Assembly (NCBI GenBank): GCA_002900995.3
Contig: CM035306.1
Coordinates: forward strand, 3,258,100-3,322,099
DNA: 64,000 bases
Direction of reading: 5' to 3'
DNA from: Ganoderma boninense
Lineage: Eukaryota; Basidiomycota; Agaricomycetes; Polyporales; Polyporaceae
Part shown: in pieces, positions 11,275 to 23,133 of the stretch
Position numbering within the stretch: the first letter of the stretch is position 1
Layout: each line of letters begins with the position of its first letter
Made by a program: the position numbers and the translations under genes
The notes under the pieces: generated by a model
What the model was told of the DNA's origin: nothing
The model's database searches: none
What the model saw: the letters and a program-made list of their open reading frames with translations, nothing else

Positions 11275-12648
11275 ATGTCCGTGGAACTGCAAACAACTAT
11301 CACAGTCCCTTCATCAGTGTCTGCTGTATCTTGTGGACCCGAAGGCTCACTCATTGTCGGTTCAGGTCTGCTCCATAACATGTTCAAGCTTTGACCTTAT
11401 TCCATCTGAGCAAATTGCACAGCGGATGGCTCCGTGAGGTGGTACGAGCCACCTTCTACCAAAGTCGTGAAGGCGATAAAATCTGTTGGGGAAGAGATAG
11501 CTTCCATAGCCTGGTTACCTCCCAGAAAGGCTGAATCACCCACCTTTTGGGTGGCCAGTGGGCGTCGAGTAAGTCCTGCCAGTGGTCACTGTTCCTGTTT
11601 GTGGTCACGCTGACACCGTTTAGGCACTCTGTTTCGCACTGGATTCTCCCAAGATGATCACCACGCTGCAAGATGCTGTCGCTGTCCTTGACATCGGTGA
11701 AGATGACGATGATGTTCTGAATGAGGTAGGATTTCACTATTCCGTCACTCGAAGGGTATTAATGTGCCCGGTTAGCCAGCTTAACATCAGCGAGAACGGA
11801 AAACACTTTGCGTTTAGCTCCGATTCCGGTGCAGTCGGCATTGTGGATCTTGCTTCCAAAGTCATCACACGTATGAAGAACCGGCACACGACCGTGAGCG
11901 GCTCTTCTAAGTCCAACCCGTGATTTGGGCTAATTGTATGCGTCGTAGGTCTGCGGTTCTGTAAAGTTTATTCCAGATCGTCCTGGCGAGATTGTGAGTG
12001 GCGGATATGACTCTGCTATTTTACACTTCGACATCGGGCAGGGAAACATCCTGTCGCGCTATGACATTAGTAGGTGCATATCCACCATGCACGCCGTGCT
12101 GATCGCTCAGTGCATTTTCCTCATTGCAGCCGCGCCAACACCGTCCGAAGGTGCGACTGTGTCACTTTCGCCACCGTTTGTGCATTCCTTGTCCGTGAGC
12201 CCATCTGGGCTAATCGTGATCGGCACTGCCGATGGACGAGTTTGGCTCGGAGGGGGAGGTGAGAAACGGCCGGATGGCAAGAAGAAGAGATCGCGGAAGT
12301 GGGAAGGGTTGAGGGAGGATGAAGGCATTTGGCTGCAGGTTGCCGATGGTCCAGTTGTCTCGGCGTGAGTCAATCGAGAACGGTACTGACATGGGCTGAC
12401 ACGACGTTCTCAGCGTCTTCACACATGTCGACCGTTTCCTCACGTGCTCTCTTCTCGGAGTTTTGGCCGAATATTTCATATCCCGGGACGCGGATGGAGA
12501 GCTAGTTGCCACGAAAAGCTGGACTACGGTAACAAAAGCCTTGGAGAAGGTCAACGCCATGGCAGCCGACCACTCTCAAATACTGGTGGGCGGTTTCACT
12601 AAGGACGGAAAGGGGGTCGTAGAAGTCTGGCAGACGGTCGGACATTGA
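11275..12648 (+). CDS. WD40-repeat protein (WDR53-like)
   Basis: Predicted beta-propeller scaffold. It opens MSVELQTTITVPSSVSAVSC. Blade-like segments follow: ADGSVRWYEPPSTKVVKAIK, ASIAWLPPRKAESPTFWVAS, LNISENGKHFAFSSDSGAVG, TVCGSVKFIPDRPGEIVSGG with YDSAILHFDIGQG, and VHSLSVSPSGLIVIGTADGR. After a basic insert (KRPDGKKKRSRKWEG) come VFTHVDRFLTCSLLGVLAEY and AADHSQILVGGFTKDGKGVV ending EVWQTVGH. The last-blade arrangement and length resemble WDR53, a cullin-4/DDB1-associated WD40 family, but that assignment is from general resemblance only. Introns fall after most blades. It is divergent from the glutamine-synthetase-like gene. Confidence 0.78.
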
Positions 12649-13776
12649 CTGTAGCACACAGCATAGTGCCATGTGTAGCGTCGTATCTTCTTGTATGTTG
12701 CCTTGCTGAGAACAAATGTCCGATATAACTAACTGCTGAATCATTATTCCTGACTATCCCGCTACTTGTACCATCTATCTCGTGACAGTATCCCGCCTGG
12801 CCGAAACCCATCCACAAGCTTGATAGCATCCGTATGGTAAGCTCGGAACTGACCCCACCATCATCCTGCGAAGGCCGTCCTGGGGCTTCGTGATTTTCCT
12901 CGAGGTCGGGCTTAGAGTGAGAACCGGAGTCAGAATCAGAATCACGAACCCTCCGGTCCTCCCTCAAGCGCACACGTCCAACCCTCTCGGCCCCATGTCC
13001 ACAGCGGACGCTCTTCAATAAGTTCCACGCCGAGCAACATTCAGAAGACGGGTGTATCCTCATCCGGCTCCCACCCGGTGATGCGATTCTGACCTGGCAT
13101 CGAACGCAGCGTCAGACGAAGGCGACTTCGGAGAGGCTGCGCCGGACCACGAGAGGCAAACTCAACCGATGGTCTAGGAAAAGAGAAGGTCGCTTGGAGA
13201 GCGTCTGTAGTGGCCACACGGGTCCAGTTTGTGGCATGGTGCGAAGGGGCATGCTGACAGGGAGGTTCATCCGCCGGATGAGCGAGCTCTGCGTTGGACG
13301 TTTCTGCCTGACACCGTATATGCCAGTGAAGAAGCGGTAGGAAGCAGCAAGAGACGATGAAAATGCAGAGTTCGATGTTTTCTCTGGCGAGACTGACTCG
13401 GACGAGCCTGCCCGACTCCCCTGGAGCAGATGGAGTTCCCTGCGCGGCAACAGAGACTTTGTAGCCGAGCTCTGTGAGCATCTGGAGCCTTACAGGACTC
13501 CACTGGAGACGCAGAGGAGACCTGAGAGAGCCTATGGGGGACATGGACATCACTGTATGCATACATCCTCCAGGTTCGAGGAGATATGTTGCACAGATAA
13601 ATATTCACAATCCGTTGGAATCGTATGACGCGAACAGCCCTTCCAATGGACTTAGAAACCGGGAATCGAAGCCTGTAAATTGCGGGGTAGTGGCCCAGGA
13701 AGTGAAGAAGTTACTATACATTCCATGGTACAATCTATTTCTCATGTCGTATCGTCCAGTGTAGCGAATCACGCGC
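12649..13776. other. convergent region without an assigned gene
   Basis: About 1.1 kb between the 3' ends of the WD40 gene and ATG15. Open frames of 110-174 codons exist on the minus strand (13041-13562, 13112-13450), and a plus-strand frame reads DDENAEFDVFSGETDSDEPA. None matches a family I know and none has a clear start and splice pattern. A small lineage-specific gene is possible but unsupported. Confidence 0.4.
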
Positions 13777-15286
13777 TCAATCATCGTCGGGATCACCGTC
13801 CTTGAAATCCCCGAATTCCCACTTGAAGCATTCCTACGGCAAGTGTCAACTCAACAACTCCCCTGTGATGAAAAAGAGACTTACCAAGCAATCCTCTTCT
13901 ACCTTTGCTACCGGAACGACTCTGCCGTCCTCCCACCCTCCTTCTGGCTCAGCTTCGATGACATGCGTAATAACCTCCTTGATCACATGCTTCCGGATAT
14001 CTACCCGCCATCCTAGTTTGTCCACCGCATCGTACACGATCGACTTCCCAAGATGACAGCGTGTCTCCAGCGCATAGCCCGCTTGGGCGCAAGGCGAACC
14101 CACGCCTGAGCACGTGCCTTGGGGAATGGGGTCGGCGTTGTGGTATACGTGGGTAACGGGAGGGAGTCCGTACGCGGGGATAGAAGGCGAAGTAGCGTTC
14201 GGGGGAAACGGGGGCAGGAGTAGATGGAGACGCTGCGCGGCAAGGCGCTCTCCGGGGGCTTCGAAAGCGACAGCAGGAAGACCGAAGGTTGTGCCCAGAA
14301 GGGACGCTAGGGATCCGCCAAGGGAGTGGCCCACAAGCCACAGATTGGCTTCGGGATACAATGCGGTTAAGTTATTGACGAGGCCCTAAGCAAAGAAGAA
14401 GGGTGAGCGACACCTTTGGACGGGCATTTCAAGTTTCAACGCACCACGCCGACGTTGTAGAACAGACTATCTTGGACAAGTGCATCGGTCAAGCAGGTGT
14501 TATCGCACCGCCACTTGCCAGAATAGCAATGGCAAACCTGACGGAAAACCCAGGTGATGTCCACGCGCGCGCAGCAACATGAGAAGAGCAGGTTGTCGTT
14601 GAACTTGTCCTTCTTCGAAGTCGGACCCTGAAGGGTTGTGCCCTTGATCGAGAGCACGACCGTGGAATTGTCTGGGGAGAGGAAGACATGCCCGCGAAAC
14701 CCGTCCGCTTTGTCTTCCCAGCCGAAGGGGAAGCTCTGCATTGCACGCACAGCACAAATCATGTATCAGCCTTCTCAAGTTTTCGAGTCCGGAAGTATCG
14801 CGTAAAGAATGGGCGGGGGGCGACGGAGCACCGACATACCGTGTTCCATGCTGGATCAACCTCGTACCAGTTTGGCCGTCCCGGAAGTGCGTACGCGTTT
14901 CCAGTCATACGGGCCAGCTGGGAGAGGGTGTGCTTGTCCTCAACGTCTGGGGCAAGGAGTTGTACCTCTTCCCATTCGATCGGTTCGCTCTCTTGCGATC
15001 GTAGCGATCGGAGGCGGGCATGTTGAAACGCTGCACTATCCCTTGGGCGATAGACGGTCGTCGGGACAGCCTGCAATGTCACCGTCCCCGAAGATTGTCG
15101 GTTACTAGCATCGGATACATGGAAAGCGACCTGGCTGGGATCGTGAAGTTGAGCATCTGGGAGGAGGGGGGCATATTCGTCTTGTAGTTGAAACGAGATG
15201 GAGGCGCGGATGGGGGTAGCGGTCGTTAGTGTCGTAAAGGACAATGAAGACAACAAGAGAGATATCAGGGGAGCCAAGATGCGCAT
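13777..15286 (-). CDS. ATG15: autophagic body lipase ATG15
   Basis: Vacuolar class-3 lipase/phospholipase that breaks up autophagic and multivesicular-body membranes. It begins with a hydrophobic signal anchor (MRILAPLISLLLSSLSF). The luminal domain has GHSLGGSLASLLG with the nucleophilic serine, HVYHNADPIPQGTC with the likely catalytic aspartate, and DIRKHVIKEVITHVIEA, which carries the candidate histidine. Other hallmarks are FGLPAVAFEAPGERLAAQRL, SPCAQAGYALETRCHLG and SIVYDAVDKLGWRVD. A terminal intron joins EEDCL to ECFKWEFGDFKDGDPDDD; without it the family's Cys-Phe-Lys-Trp ending is lost. An ATG 147 bp upstream (15433) is in frame, but the added residues are not hydrophobic and unlike the family. 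It is divergent from the four-TM protein gene over 410 bp. Confidence 0.92.
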
Positions 15287-15696
15287 CGCGCCAGAGACGG
15301 AGACATGAGCGACGTCCAGTTCACGGAGACGAGGAGCAGCGCTGCGCTTGGTGGCCAATGGTGGAGCGGATCCGAGGCAGGAGGAACAGCTCAAGCATGC
15401 TTTTCGGGACTTCCGGGGCGATGCCCCCGACAAAGATAAGTACCCGATTTAGACGTATCTAGGCACTTATCTGCCCCAAAATCGGAAAGAAAGACGAACG
15501 TGGGGCTGCGGCCCTGGTGGGGTCATCGTCCTGACGCTCCTCGGGATCCTCATCTCGTCTTCCACCGCTCGATGCTCGCTCCCCCGACGCCGACGTCCCC
15601 AGCATCGACAGTGACCACTACCCTATCCACTATTCTCCTCACTCATCTTATTCATTAACGATCCTCACGACACAGCACGAAATTTCACGACCACTC

Positions 15697-17528
15697 ATGA
15701 ACCCATACCCTGACCACTGGCTCGAATCCCCTCCGCCACCTTCCCGCTTCCGCCGTCCATGGTCCCCCGATCCCTACGACCCCCTTCCTACATCCTCCAA
15801 TGTGAGGACACACGACCATAATCCCTACCAGTCGGTGGGCCAGTGGGCGGTAGAACGGCGTCGTGAGCCGTCCGATGTGTCTGTCGAAGCACTCGACCTT
15901 GCAGACTATGCCAGAACTCTTAACCGCAACAACCATTTCGACTATTACAGCTCACAACAACCCCAATTCAGACCCTATGACCCTTACCCACCGTCTCCAC
16001 CGTCAAACAGGCCTCTAGCAAGGGCCGACTCTCTCAGTCCACCCTCCCTGACCTCTGCTTCCGTCTCCAGCTCCCAATCATACCGTTCTCCCACGCGACG
16101 CCCATTCTCCATGCCCCCACCTTCATCGTATCCTGGCTATTCGCGGGGTAGCCACCCATCCCAGGCATCCCGTTCAAGACACGACCCCCAAATCGCCAAT
16201 CCCGAGTCTGAGATCGACATTGCTCAGTTCCCGTCCTTCTCCCGAGGATGGTACACTCGCGATCATGCGAACCCTTTCTCGCCACCGAGTTCTTCGCATG
16301 GTCATGCTGCCGACGACGGCCCCAAACGTAACCCGTTCGACCCCAGCTACACACTCGACCGAGATCCCTTCTTGGACCCATATAACCCCTCCCCTCCACC
16401 TTCATATCCTTATGGCTCTTCCTACGGCCACCAATCCCGCTCCTCCCGCGATCACAACCTTGTCCCGTGGAGCGCAGATGCAGATGGACGTCCTGTAGAC
16501 CCGGAGGTCAAAGAGGAACGCATGCGCATGCTGGAACGGGAGTTTGGGAAGAACGCGAAGGATGCTGACGCGCCGGAACAGACAGTCGGGAGCGTCGATC
16601 CTAAGGGAAAGTTGATCACTGAGGGTCCGAAGAAGAGACTCGCGGTGCGCTGCCTTCAGGTCTTCCTGGCACTCACAGCCGCGATATCCTCCATCTATTC
16701 GGGTTTGGTATGTTTCTGTCGTCATCCACGGAACGTTGGCCCATAACTGACCGGCGAATGTTCATTTCCATTAAGATCATAAAACCCTCTCCTGCCGCTC
16801 CTCCAGCGGGCAAACTGCCCGCATACGTCCTCTACGTACTGTCTTTCCTGACCTTCCTCGGCTGCACGTTTTTCTTCTTGATCTACCCGTGCTGTTGCGG
16901 TGCCCGCAAACCCAGAGACACGCCTCTCACTGGGGGGCCTCCCGGGATGATGGTTCTCCCCGTCGGCGGCTTCCCCGGTCAGAAGCCGAAGAAGAAGGGA
17001 AAGAAGGGCAAGGGCCCTCCGGACGGTAACGTCCAAGTCAACCTCATCGTTGACCCAACGATGTTTGGACGCGACCCGCAGCGTGCACACGATGAAGAAG
17101 AGGACGATGAGGATGACGGGTCTTCAGCAGTCCCGGGATCGTACTCTGGCGCATCGAGTGCGGCACGACGAAGGCCTCCAAGGAGAAGAAGCATATTTGC
17201 TGGGCTTGCAATGGAGGAGCAGTGGAAGAAGGCGAGGAAGATTTTGAAGTGGGGCGTCGCCGTCGATACGGTCCTCATGCTCGTGTGGGGCCTAGAATTC
17301 GTGCTGATCCTGCTGGGAAAGCGATGTCCGGTCGGCGACTATCTGGGATGGTGAGTTTCTTTCTCACCAAGCATGCATCCGAGAAACTCACAACGTCATT
17401 TTAGGTGTGATGCATATAACATTGGGACGGCAGCCGCATGCTTGCTGTGTCTAGTGTTTGGTCTTAGTATATTCTTCGACGTGAAGGACCTCCACGCAAG
17501 TCGGGCATCCCCTCGCACGCGGACATAG
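15697..17528 (+). CDS. four-TM membrane protein with long disordered N-terminus
   Basis: Not assigned to a named family; I believe it is a conserved basidiomycete membrane protein. Residues 1 to about 300 are Pro/Ser/Tyr-rich and disordered (repeated PYD, PPPSYP, NPF). A linker EERMRMLEREFGKNAKDA follows. Four hydrophobic segments come next: AVRCLQVFLALTAAISSIYS, YVLYVLSFLTFLGCTFFFLI (followed by YPCCCGARK), VAVDTVLMLVWGLEFVLILL, and AAACLLCLVFGLSIFF. Between TM2 and TM3 lies a long basic then acidic loop (KPKKKGKKGKG, DEEEDDEDDG). The CCC after TM2 could be palmitoylated (inference). Two introns, near 16707-16780 and 17350-17403, interrupt the membrane part. ATG 15697 is the first in frame. 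Confidence 0.72.
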
Positions 17529-18023
17529 CCTCTACAGCACATTTTCAGAGTCCTCCCTTCATTTGGTTGTTGTCGGATTGTTTGGACATTTGTCGCTGGC
17601 AAGGTGCATTACCTTATGGTTTCACTATACGTGCTTGACTCGTTGTTTCACTGCATTCACATACGCACTCGCATCCGGACACTCTTTACGACACGCTCAT
17701 GACGCTGATTTATTCCTATCTGGTATTCAGAGTATGTTAATGCCCATGTATACCGTCATCTCTGGATAAGACCTGCTGGATCCGCTGTGCTTTTTTGGCA
17801 TGCAGAAAGGATAAATCTCATCGTCCGACTCGGTAATCAGTAAGCTCCGAACGCTGGCATTAATATTATTGGACGTCATCCATGCCTTGTATTCCGTCTT
17901 CGCTCTGCCCGACATGCTGGACCTGCAACCAGCTATGAGTCTCACTCGCGCATCCTAAACGCTTTCCAAATTCGCAGAGACCCACCGGTCCACCAGCATC
18001 GCTTTTCGGGAATCTTGTCCACC
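17529..18023. other. intergenic, no gene seen
   Basis: This is the 3' side of the four-TM gene and the promoter side of the phosphopantetheine adenylyltransferase gene, both on the plus strand. It is AT-richer than the flanks, with no recognisable coding segment. Confidence 0.5.
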
Positions 18024-19383
18024 ATGCCTGCCATAGCGTTCACCCTCGAGGATGTAAAGCGCACCGTCGTCCTCACGACAGTCCAGAACCTCCACGAGTC
18101 CCCCCACTTCTTGGCGACCGCCGTCGCAACCGCGGCGAGCACCACAACAGAGGCTCTCCAGGTGATCGTGCTCTCGCCGCTCTTCAACCCTCCCTCAGAT
18201 GCCCCTCCGGCCCCCACCACAGCACCAAGCGACGCTGCTTCCGAGACCGGGACCGAGGCACGACCGGCGGCGCATGAAGACTGGGAGGCACCGGGCATCT
18301 CGCGGACGGCGTACTTCGAGGACGTGCAGCGCCTCTTAACGTTCGTGTACGTCCAAGCCACCAAGGTCGCGCAGGATCTGGACAGGGTGCTGTTGGACAT
18401 CGACGTGCTCCTCAAGGGCACCGGCGCCGCCGCAGAGGCGTTCCCGGACGACATCGTCCGCGCGGCGGGGCGCATATTCTCAGGTGAGTGAATCCAGATT
18501 CAGGGTGCATGCACCCGTGCGGGTCGTGTGTCGCCCCCAAGGGACGTTCGACGACCGTTGTGCTGAGATGCGCGATCCGTCGCAATGCAGTGGTCCCGGA
18601 CGGCACCCCGTCCCCGCCCCTCCCGCCGTCCATAGCGGAGCGCAACTCGGAGATCGTCGTCGTCGAGCCGGACGACCACCCTCTCCACGCCGTCCCGCCT
18701 GTCTTGGCTCCCGTCGACCCGTCATTACCCCCGCTATGCCCGGTCGTCGCGCTCGGAGGGACGTTTGACCACCTCCATGCGGGCCACAAGATCCTCCTCA
18801 GCATGGGCGCGTGGATCGCGAAGGAGAAGCTCATCGTGGGCGTGACGGGTATGTCTGCCCCGTCTTCCCAAAAATCGACCATCAAAGACTTGCGAATAAC
18901 ATGTATGTGTGCGCTAGACGACTCGTTACTTGGCAAGAAACTGTGGAAGGAGGTCCTAGAGCCATCGTCTGTGCGCACAGAGAGGACAAGAGCGTTCCTT
19001 GAGCTCTTCAAGTCTGGGATAGAGTATTTCCTCACCCCGCTGAACGACGTCTGCGGACCGACTGGGTGGGATCCAAATGTGCAAGCTATCGTTGTCAGCA
19101 AGGAGACGATTTCCGGTGCCGAGGCCGGTACGTATCCGTTGTCGCGCCCCCGTATTTTTTTGGCTCACACACACTCTCTCTAGTCGCCAAAAAGCGGGAA
19201 GAGATGGCCTTCCCGCCCCTCCGCGCGTTTATCATTGACGTCATTTCTGCAACGGAGGCGAGCGTCGATTCGGAAGACGCAGCGGTGCTCCGAACGGCGA
19301 AGATGAGCAGCACGTATATCCGCGAATGGATCGTGAAGAAGCAGGATAGCGCCGCGGCCTCAGAACAGGACTCCTCGAATTAA
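18024..19383 (+). CDS. CAB4: phosphopantetheine adenylyltransferase
   Basis: Cytosolic enzyme of coenzyme A synthesis that makes dephospho-CoA from 4'-phosphopantetheine and ATP. The N-terminal 170 or so residues (MPAIAFTLEDVKRTVVL...) are an extension, also present in other fungal and animal forms. The catalytic nucleotidyltransferase domain starts at PVVALGGTFDHLHAGHKILL, with the HxGH-type motif. It continues VGVTDDSLLGKKLWKEVLEP, RTRAFLELFKSGIEYFLTPL, AIVVSKETISGAEAVAKKRE and FIIDVISATEAS. It closes with AKMSSTYIREWIV, the ISSTxxR-like ATP-binding motif. Introns lie after the extension, after GVT and after AEA. No dephospho-CoA kinase domain is fused, unlike animal COASY. The real ATG is at 18024; a TTG nine bases upstream is in frame but not needed. 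Confidence 0.9.
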
Positions 19384-20088
19384 ATTTAGATGGACCTTGA
19401 GCGTACGGCATCTCTGTATTATTACCGCGCAACGTCGAAGCCTTCACATCTACCTCCGTACCGTGTTTGCAAATTTTGTGCCATTAGTCGGAGACGACTG
19501 TACGTAGCTTGTCCTGTAATGTCTATGCTACGGAAGCGACGCCAAGGTATGGAGGTGGAACGAAAATTGTTACATACGGAAAGGGGACCCGTAGCGTATT
19601 CGAGCAAGAAAAAAAACTACCGTGAAATCAGACGACAGGTGATTAATGGACAATGGAGTGACAGAGAGATGCTGGGGGATCGAGAGATGTCCTAATGCAC
19701 AATAAGGATTAGAAAGACGTGAAAACGAGGAGGGAGTTTCGTAGACTCGATGCGAGGGTATACCATATATCGGGCATGACTCGGGACGTGATATGAGCGG
19801 TCAAAGAGAGGTAGGTAGTAACGAAGCTCGTAGGCATATTACAAGCAGTCCACGGTCGCCAACTATTGCAACCGACATGCGAGGACGCAAACGTCCGAAA
19901 GGTATATAGCAATGCGGGTAAAGGGGAGAGAGGGGATAGTGTGCAAACGCAGAGAGGAAAACAGACAAAGATTATACAACGCAAGCCCCAAGAGTACGCA
20001 GATGAACGTATATAAAAATAACCATCCGTGTCCAGTGATCTCCACCCATGTACATATGTACACCGTTCACCAGCGAACGGACTGTAGA
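19384..20088. other. convergent 3' region, no gene seen
   Basis: AT-richer DNA between the 3' ends of the CAB4 and LIM genes. No open frame here looks coding. Long 3' UTRs are the simplest explanation. Confidence 0.5.
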
Positions 20089-23000
20089 TCACGACAGCGT
20101 CTTCCCAAGCGCGTCCAGGTCGATAAACCGCGTCACACGCTTCATCGCCAGCGTGTTCCTGTTGCCTGCAGCACCGAAGACGTCGTCACCAAAAGCGTCG
20201 TCCTCGTCATCCTCGTCGCGGTCACGCATCGCCTTCTGTACGTGCTGTTCACAAAGCATGCGGCCGTCCAGCTCGTAGTACTCGACCAGCCGCTCCGTGC
20301 AGCCGCGGTACTCGCACAGGAAATGCTCGGGGTGATAGCGGTCCCCGGCATGCGAGACCGCACATGGGCCCTCTATGGGCTGGCCACAACGTGCAGCGGC
20401 GCAGAGCGAGTTGTTCTCCTCGTGGTAGTGGTATGCGCAAAACGGCTTGCCGTCGTATACGTAAAAGCTCCTGTCGGGGAACGGTTTCTGCAACGAGGGA
20501 ACGGCGACGTGAGCGGGGCGCCAGTCGCCTCGGTGGTTCACAGCAATTAGAGCGCACCTGGCAAGTGAAGCAACTGAAGCAATCCCGGTGCCACTTTCCC
20601 TTCAGCTGGCCGTCTGACGACGACACGGCCTGCTTTTCGATCGTCTTGTTACAGCGCCGGCACTGTCAATGTCCTCCATCAGCATCATGTCGTTCGTCTG
20701 AGACCCCCGCACGTCGTCCCACACGAGACACCCGCGCGTCCGACGCAAGACGGAGACGACAAAATGAATGAACCGCAGACGCACCTTCGGCAGATACATA
20801 TTCTTCCAGCACCGATCGCACAGCACGCTCCCGCCCTCGACCTGTATCCACCTCCCGTCCTCGATCGGCTTCACGCACCGCACGCACGTCCTTGTCCTGG
20901 GCCGCTTCGTCGACGCGCTCCGCGGCTTCGCAGCCCCCGACGCCTCCGCGCGCTCGAGCGCCGTGAGGCGGTTCGACGGCAGCGTCGGGCTCGTGTGCGA
21001 GCGCATCGGCAGTTTCGGCGACTTCGCCGCGCTGTCCCTGTCCTTCGTCCTGTCCCTATTCATAGCGCTGTCTGCGGGCAGACGCAACGAACTGGTGGTG
21101 GACGCCGTCGGGGAGGTCGGGCCGTCCTCGAGGAGCGTCTCCATAACGTGATCGAGGGCCCCAGTGGACTTTGAGGGCGTTCGTGGGGTGTAGGAGGACG
21201 AAGCGGCGGTGGACGAGGAGAGGGAGCGCTGGGGGGCGCGGGGCGACTGGGCTGTCCTGGACGAGGAAGACGAGTAGCGTGATTCAGTCATGGACGGGAA
21301 GCGAACTTTGTTCTCCTTAGCAGGTGTTGGGGCTGGGGTATCTTTCACTTTCACGGGGGTAGCAATGGGCTGCGGGCTCGCCCGCAGGGGCACATCTACA
21401 GCCTGCTCATCGTCGTCCGAATTAGCATAAGCTAGCCCATCGTAACTGTCGTCAGAATTGCTCGGGGACGCCGGCGATGGCTCAATGGGGCTGCGCGCGG
21501 TGTCCGTGTCTAAAGCGGGGAGCTTGTTCTTAAACTTCTCGAAGAAGGGCAGGCGGGGTGTCGAAGGTGGCTCTGCGTCCGCAGAAGGCACCTTGGGCGG
21601 CTCGTGGGGAGGTGACCGTACTCGGTCCCGGAGGTCGGACGCGCTTATTGGACTCGTGGGCGAAGACGCAATTCCAGCGGTCTGGTTCGTCGGCGTAATG
21701 TTGGGAGACCTACCCGGCGACGCCGGTTCACTTAATCCTGGTGACTTCTGCGAGTACGGGGAGTGCGGCGACAACGATGCTGAACCGGAACCGGGGGAGA
21801 GCGGTGGCGTGTTCGGTGCTGTGGTTCCATGGAGGTTAGTCTCTGCGAAACGGACGTCCCAACATCGCAAATACGCACCATATCGGGTTGCGGGACCAAT
21901 ATCCAAGAACCGTGGCGCGTTCGCCCTCCTGCCATCCATACCCTGGTTTGGTATCATAGGATCCGCGCCGGGGGGCCCCATCGTCGGTGCGGGTCCCATA
22001 GTAAACATAGCAGCCCGCACAGCGGCCGCAAACCCGCGCCTCCCAACGCCCGCCATGCCCGCCATTCCTCCGGACTGTGTATCAGGCTCTGCCGGTCTCG
22101 GGGAGCCCGGGGACATAGGTGGGGGAGGAGTCCGTGCAGGAGGTGGCCTCCCGCCAGGACCAGGACCACCCATAAACGGCGGGCGCTGTGCCTCTGCAGA
22201 CGGCCGCCGCACTGGGTTCATGGAAGGGCGGCCAGCCACTTGATCCATGGAAGGACGCATACTCGCCGCAGACGGGGCGCGCATGCGCGACGGATCATTA
22301 GCGGGCGTCCGCGGGCGCATGTCCGTCGAGTAGATGATTTCAGGACCTTGTTCAGGCGGGGGCGGGGGCCGCATGCTGACGTTCGTGCCCGCCCTCTGGC
22401 GGGCCCCAGGTGCGGACATCGGACCAAAAGCCGAACCCCGGGGGTCCATGGTGGGCATGCGAGGCGGATTCGAGAGGGTGGGCTGGCGCATGCTCGCATT
22501 CGACGGTGCACGAGACCGCAGGGTCGCAGCTCCCGGAGGTGGGATATTATTTGCACGGCCCCCAGGGGTCGTCGACCGCTCGATCGAAACCGGGCTGGCA
22601 GCGAACGGGTCCGCCGGAAGGGGAGAGACGGGGGGCGGCGCGCGTGCAGTGGAGGGCCCGGGATTGGAAGGGAACGGTACCTTGTCAATGCTCGGTCGCC
22701 TGTTGGACCTCGCGGGTGGGCTCAGAACGCGGTCCGGCCTGCTCTCTGAACTCCTGACACTGAAGGACGAGGCTGATGACGGGGCGCGGGGACGACTCGT
22801 TGCGTGTGACGGAGGAGCGGGGCTCTTCTGACGTGGTGCTGGACTTTTCTGGCGGAGAGGTGCTTGGGCAAGTGAGGAGGTTCGTGGAGGACTCTGAGGA
22901 GGTGGTGTAGCAGCCACTAGATTCTGGAGCTTGGCTGGAAGGAGTGCAGCTACGGAACGAGGAGACTGAGGTGGCCTGAGGGCAGGAAGCTTGGGGACGG

Positions 23001-23133
23001 GAGGGACGGGTGCGCAGACATGGTCGCCGAGTTCTGAGATAGGGACTGGTGCGTTGCAAGTCGAACACTTGACGGTTGGGAGAATCTGAGAGATACGTTC
23101 TGAGCCAGGTGGAGGTGCGACGAGTTGTGCCAT
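20089..23133 (-). CDS. LIM-domain protein with long disordered N-terminus (paxillin-like)
   Basis: Probable cytoskeletal or polarity scaffold. The chosen start MAQLVAPPPGSERISQ (an in-frame ATG exists at 23193) leads to a small Cys/His knuckle, LPTVKCSTCNAPVPISELGD followed by HVC. Some 650 disordered Ser/Pro/Arg residues with many short repeats follow (RAPSxASMRP type). The C-terminal part holds LIM modules: CVRCVKPIEDGRWIQVEGGS with VLCDRC; CRRCNKTIEKQAVSSSDG with WHRDCFSCFTCQ; KPFCAYHYHEENNSLCAAAR; and YHPEHFLCEYRGCTERLVEY with LCEQH. It ends in a conserved acidic tail, DRDEDDEDDAFGDDVFG, and RFIDLDALGKTLS. Introns follow MYLPK and FTCQ. The pairing of zinc ligands fits two to three LIM domains. 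It resembles yeast Pxl1 in plan; the specific role is inferred. Confidence 0.85.

Noticed and set aside
13041..13562. 174-codon minus-strand frame between the WD40 gene and ATG15
   Set aside because: No domain, no splice support, and three frames are open at once. Recorded as an unassigned gap instead.
13600..13700. A tRNA-like T-loop (TTCGATTCCC on the minus strand)
   Set aside because: The flanking bases do not form a T-stem and no acceptor or anticodon stems could be built.
21458..22749. Long plus-strand open frames (261 and 306 codons)
   Set aside because: They lie antisense to the disordered, Pro/Arg/Ser-rich part of the LIM gene, whose reading frame has proper zinc-binding domains. 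They are composition shadows.
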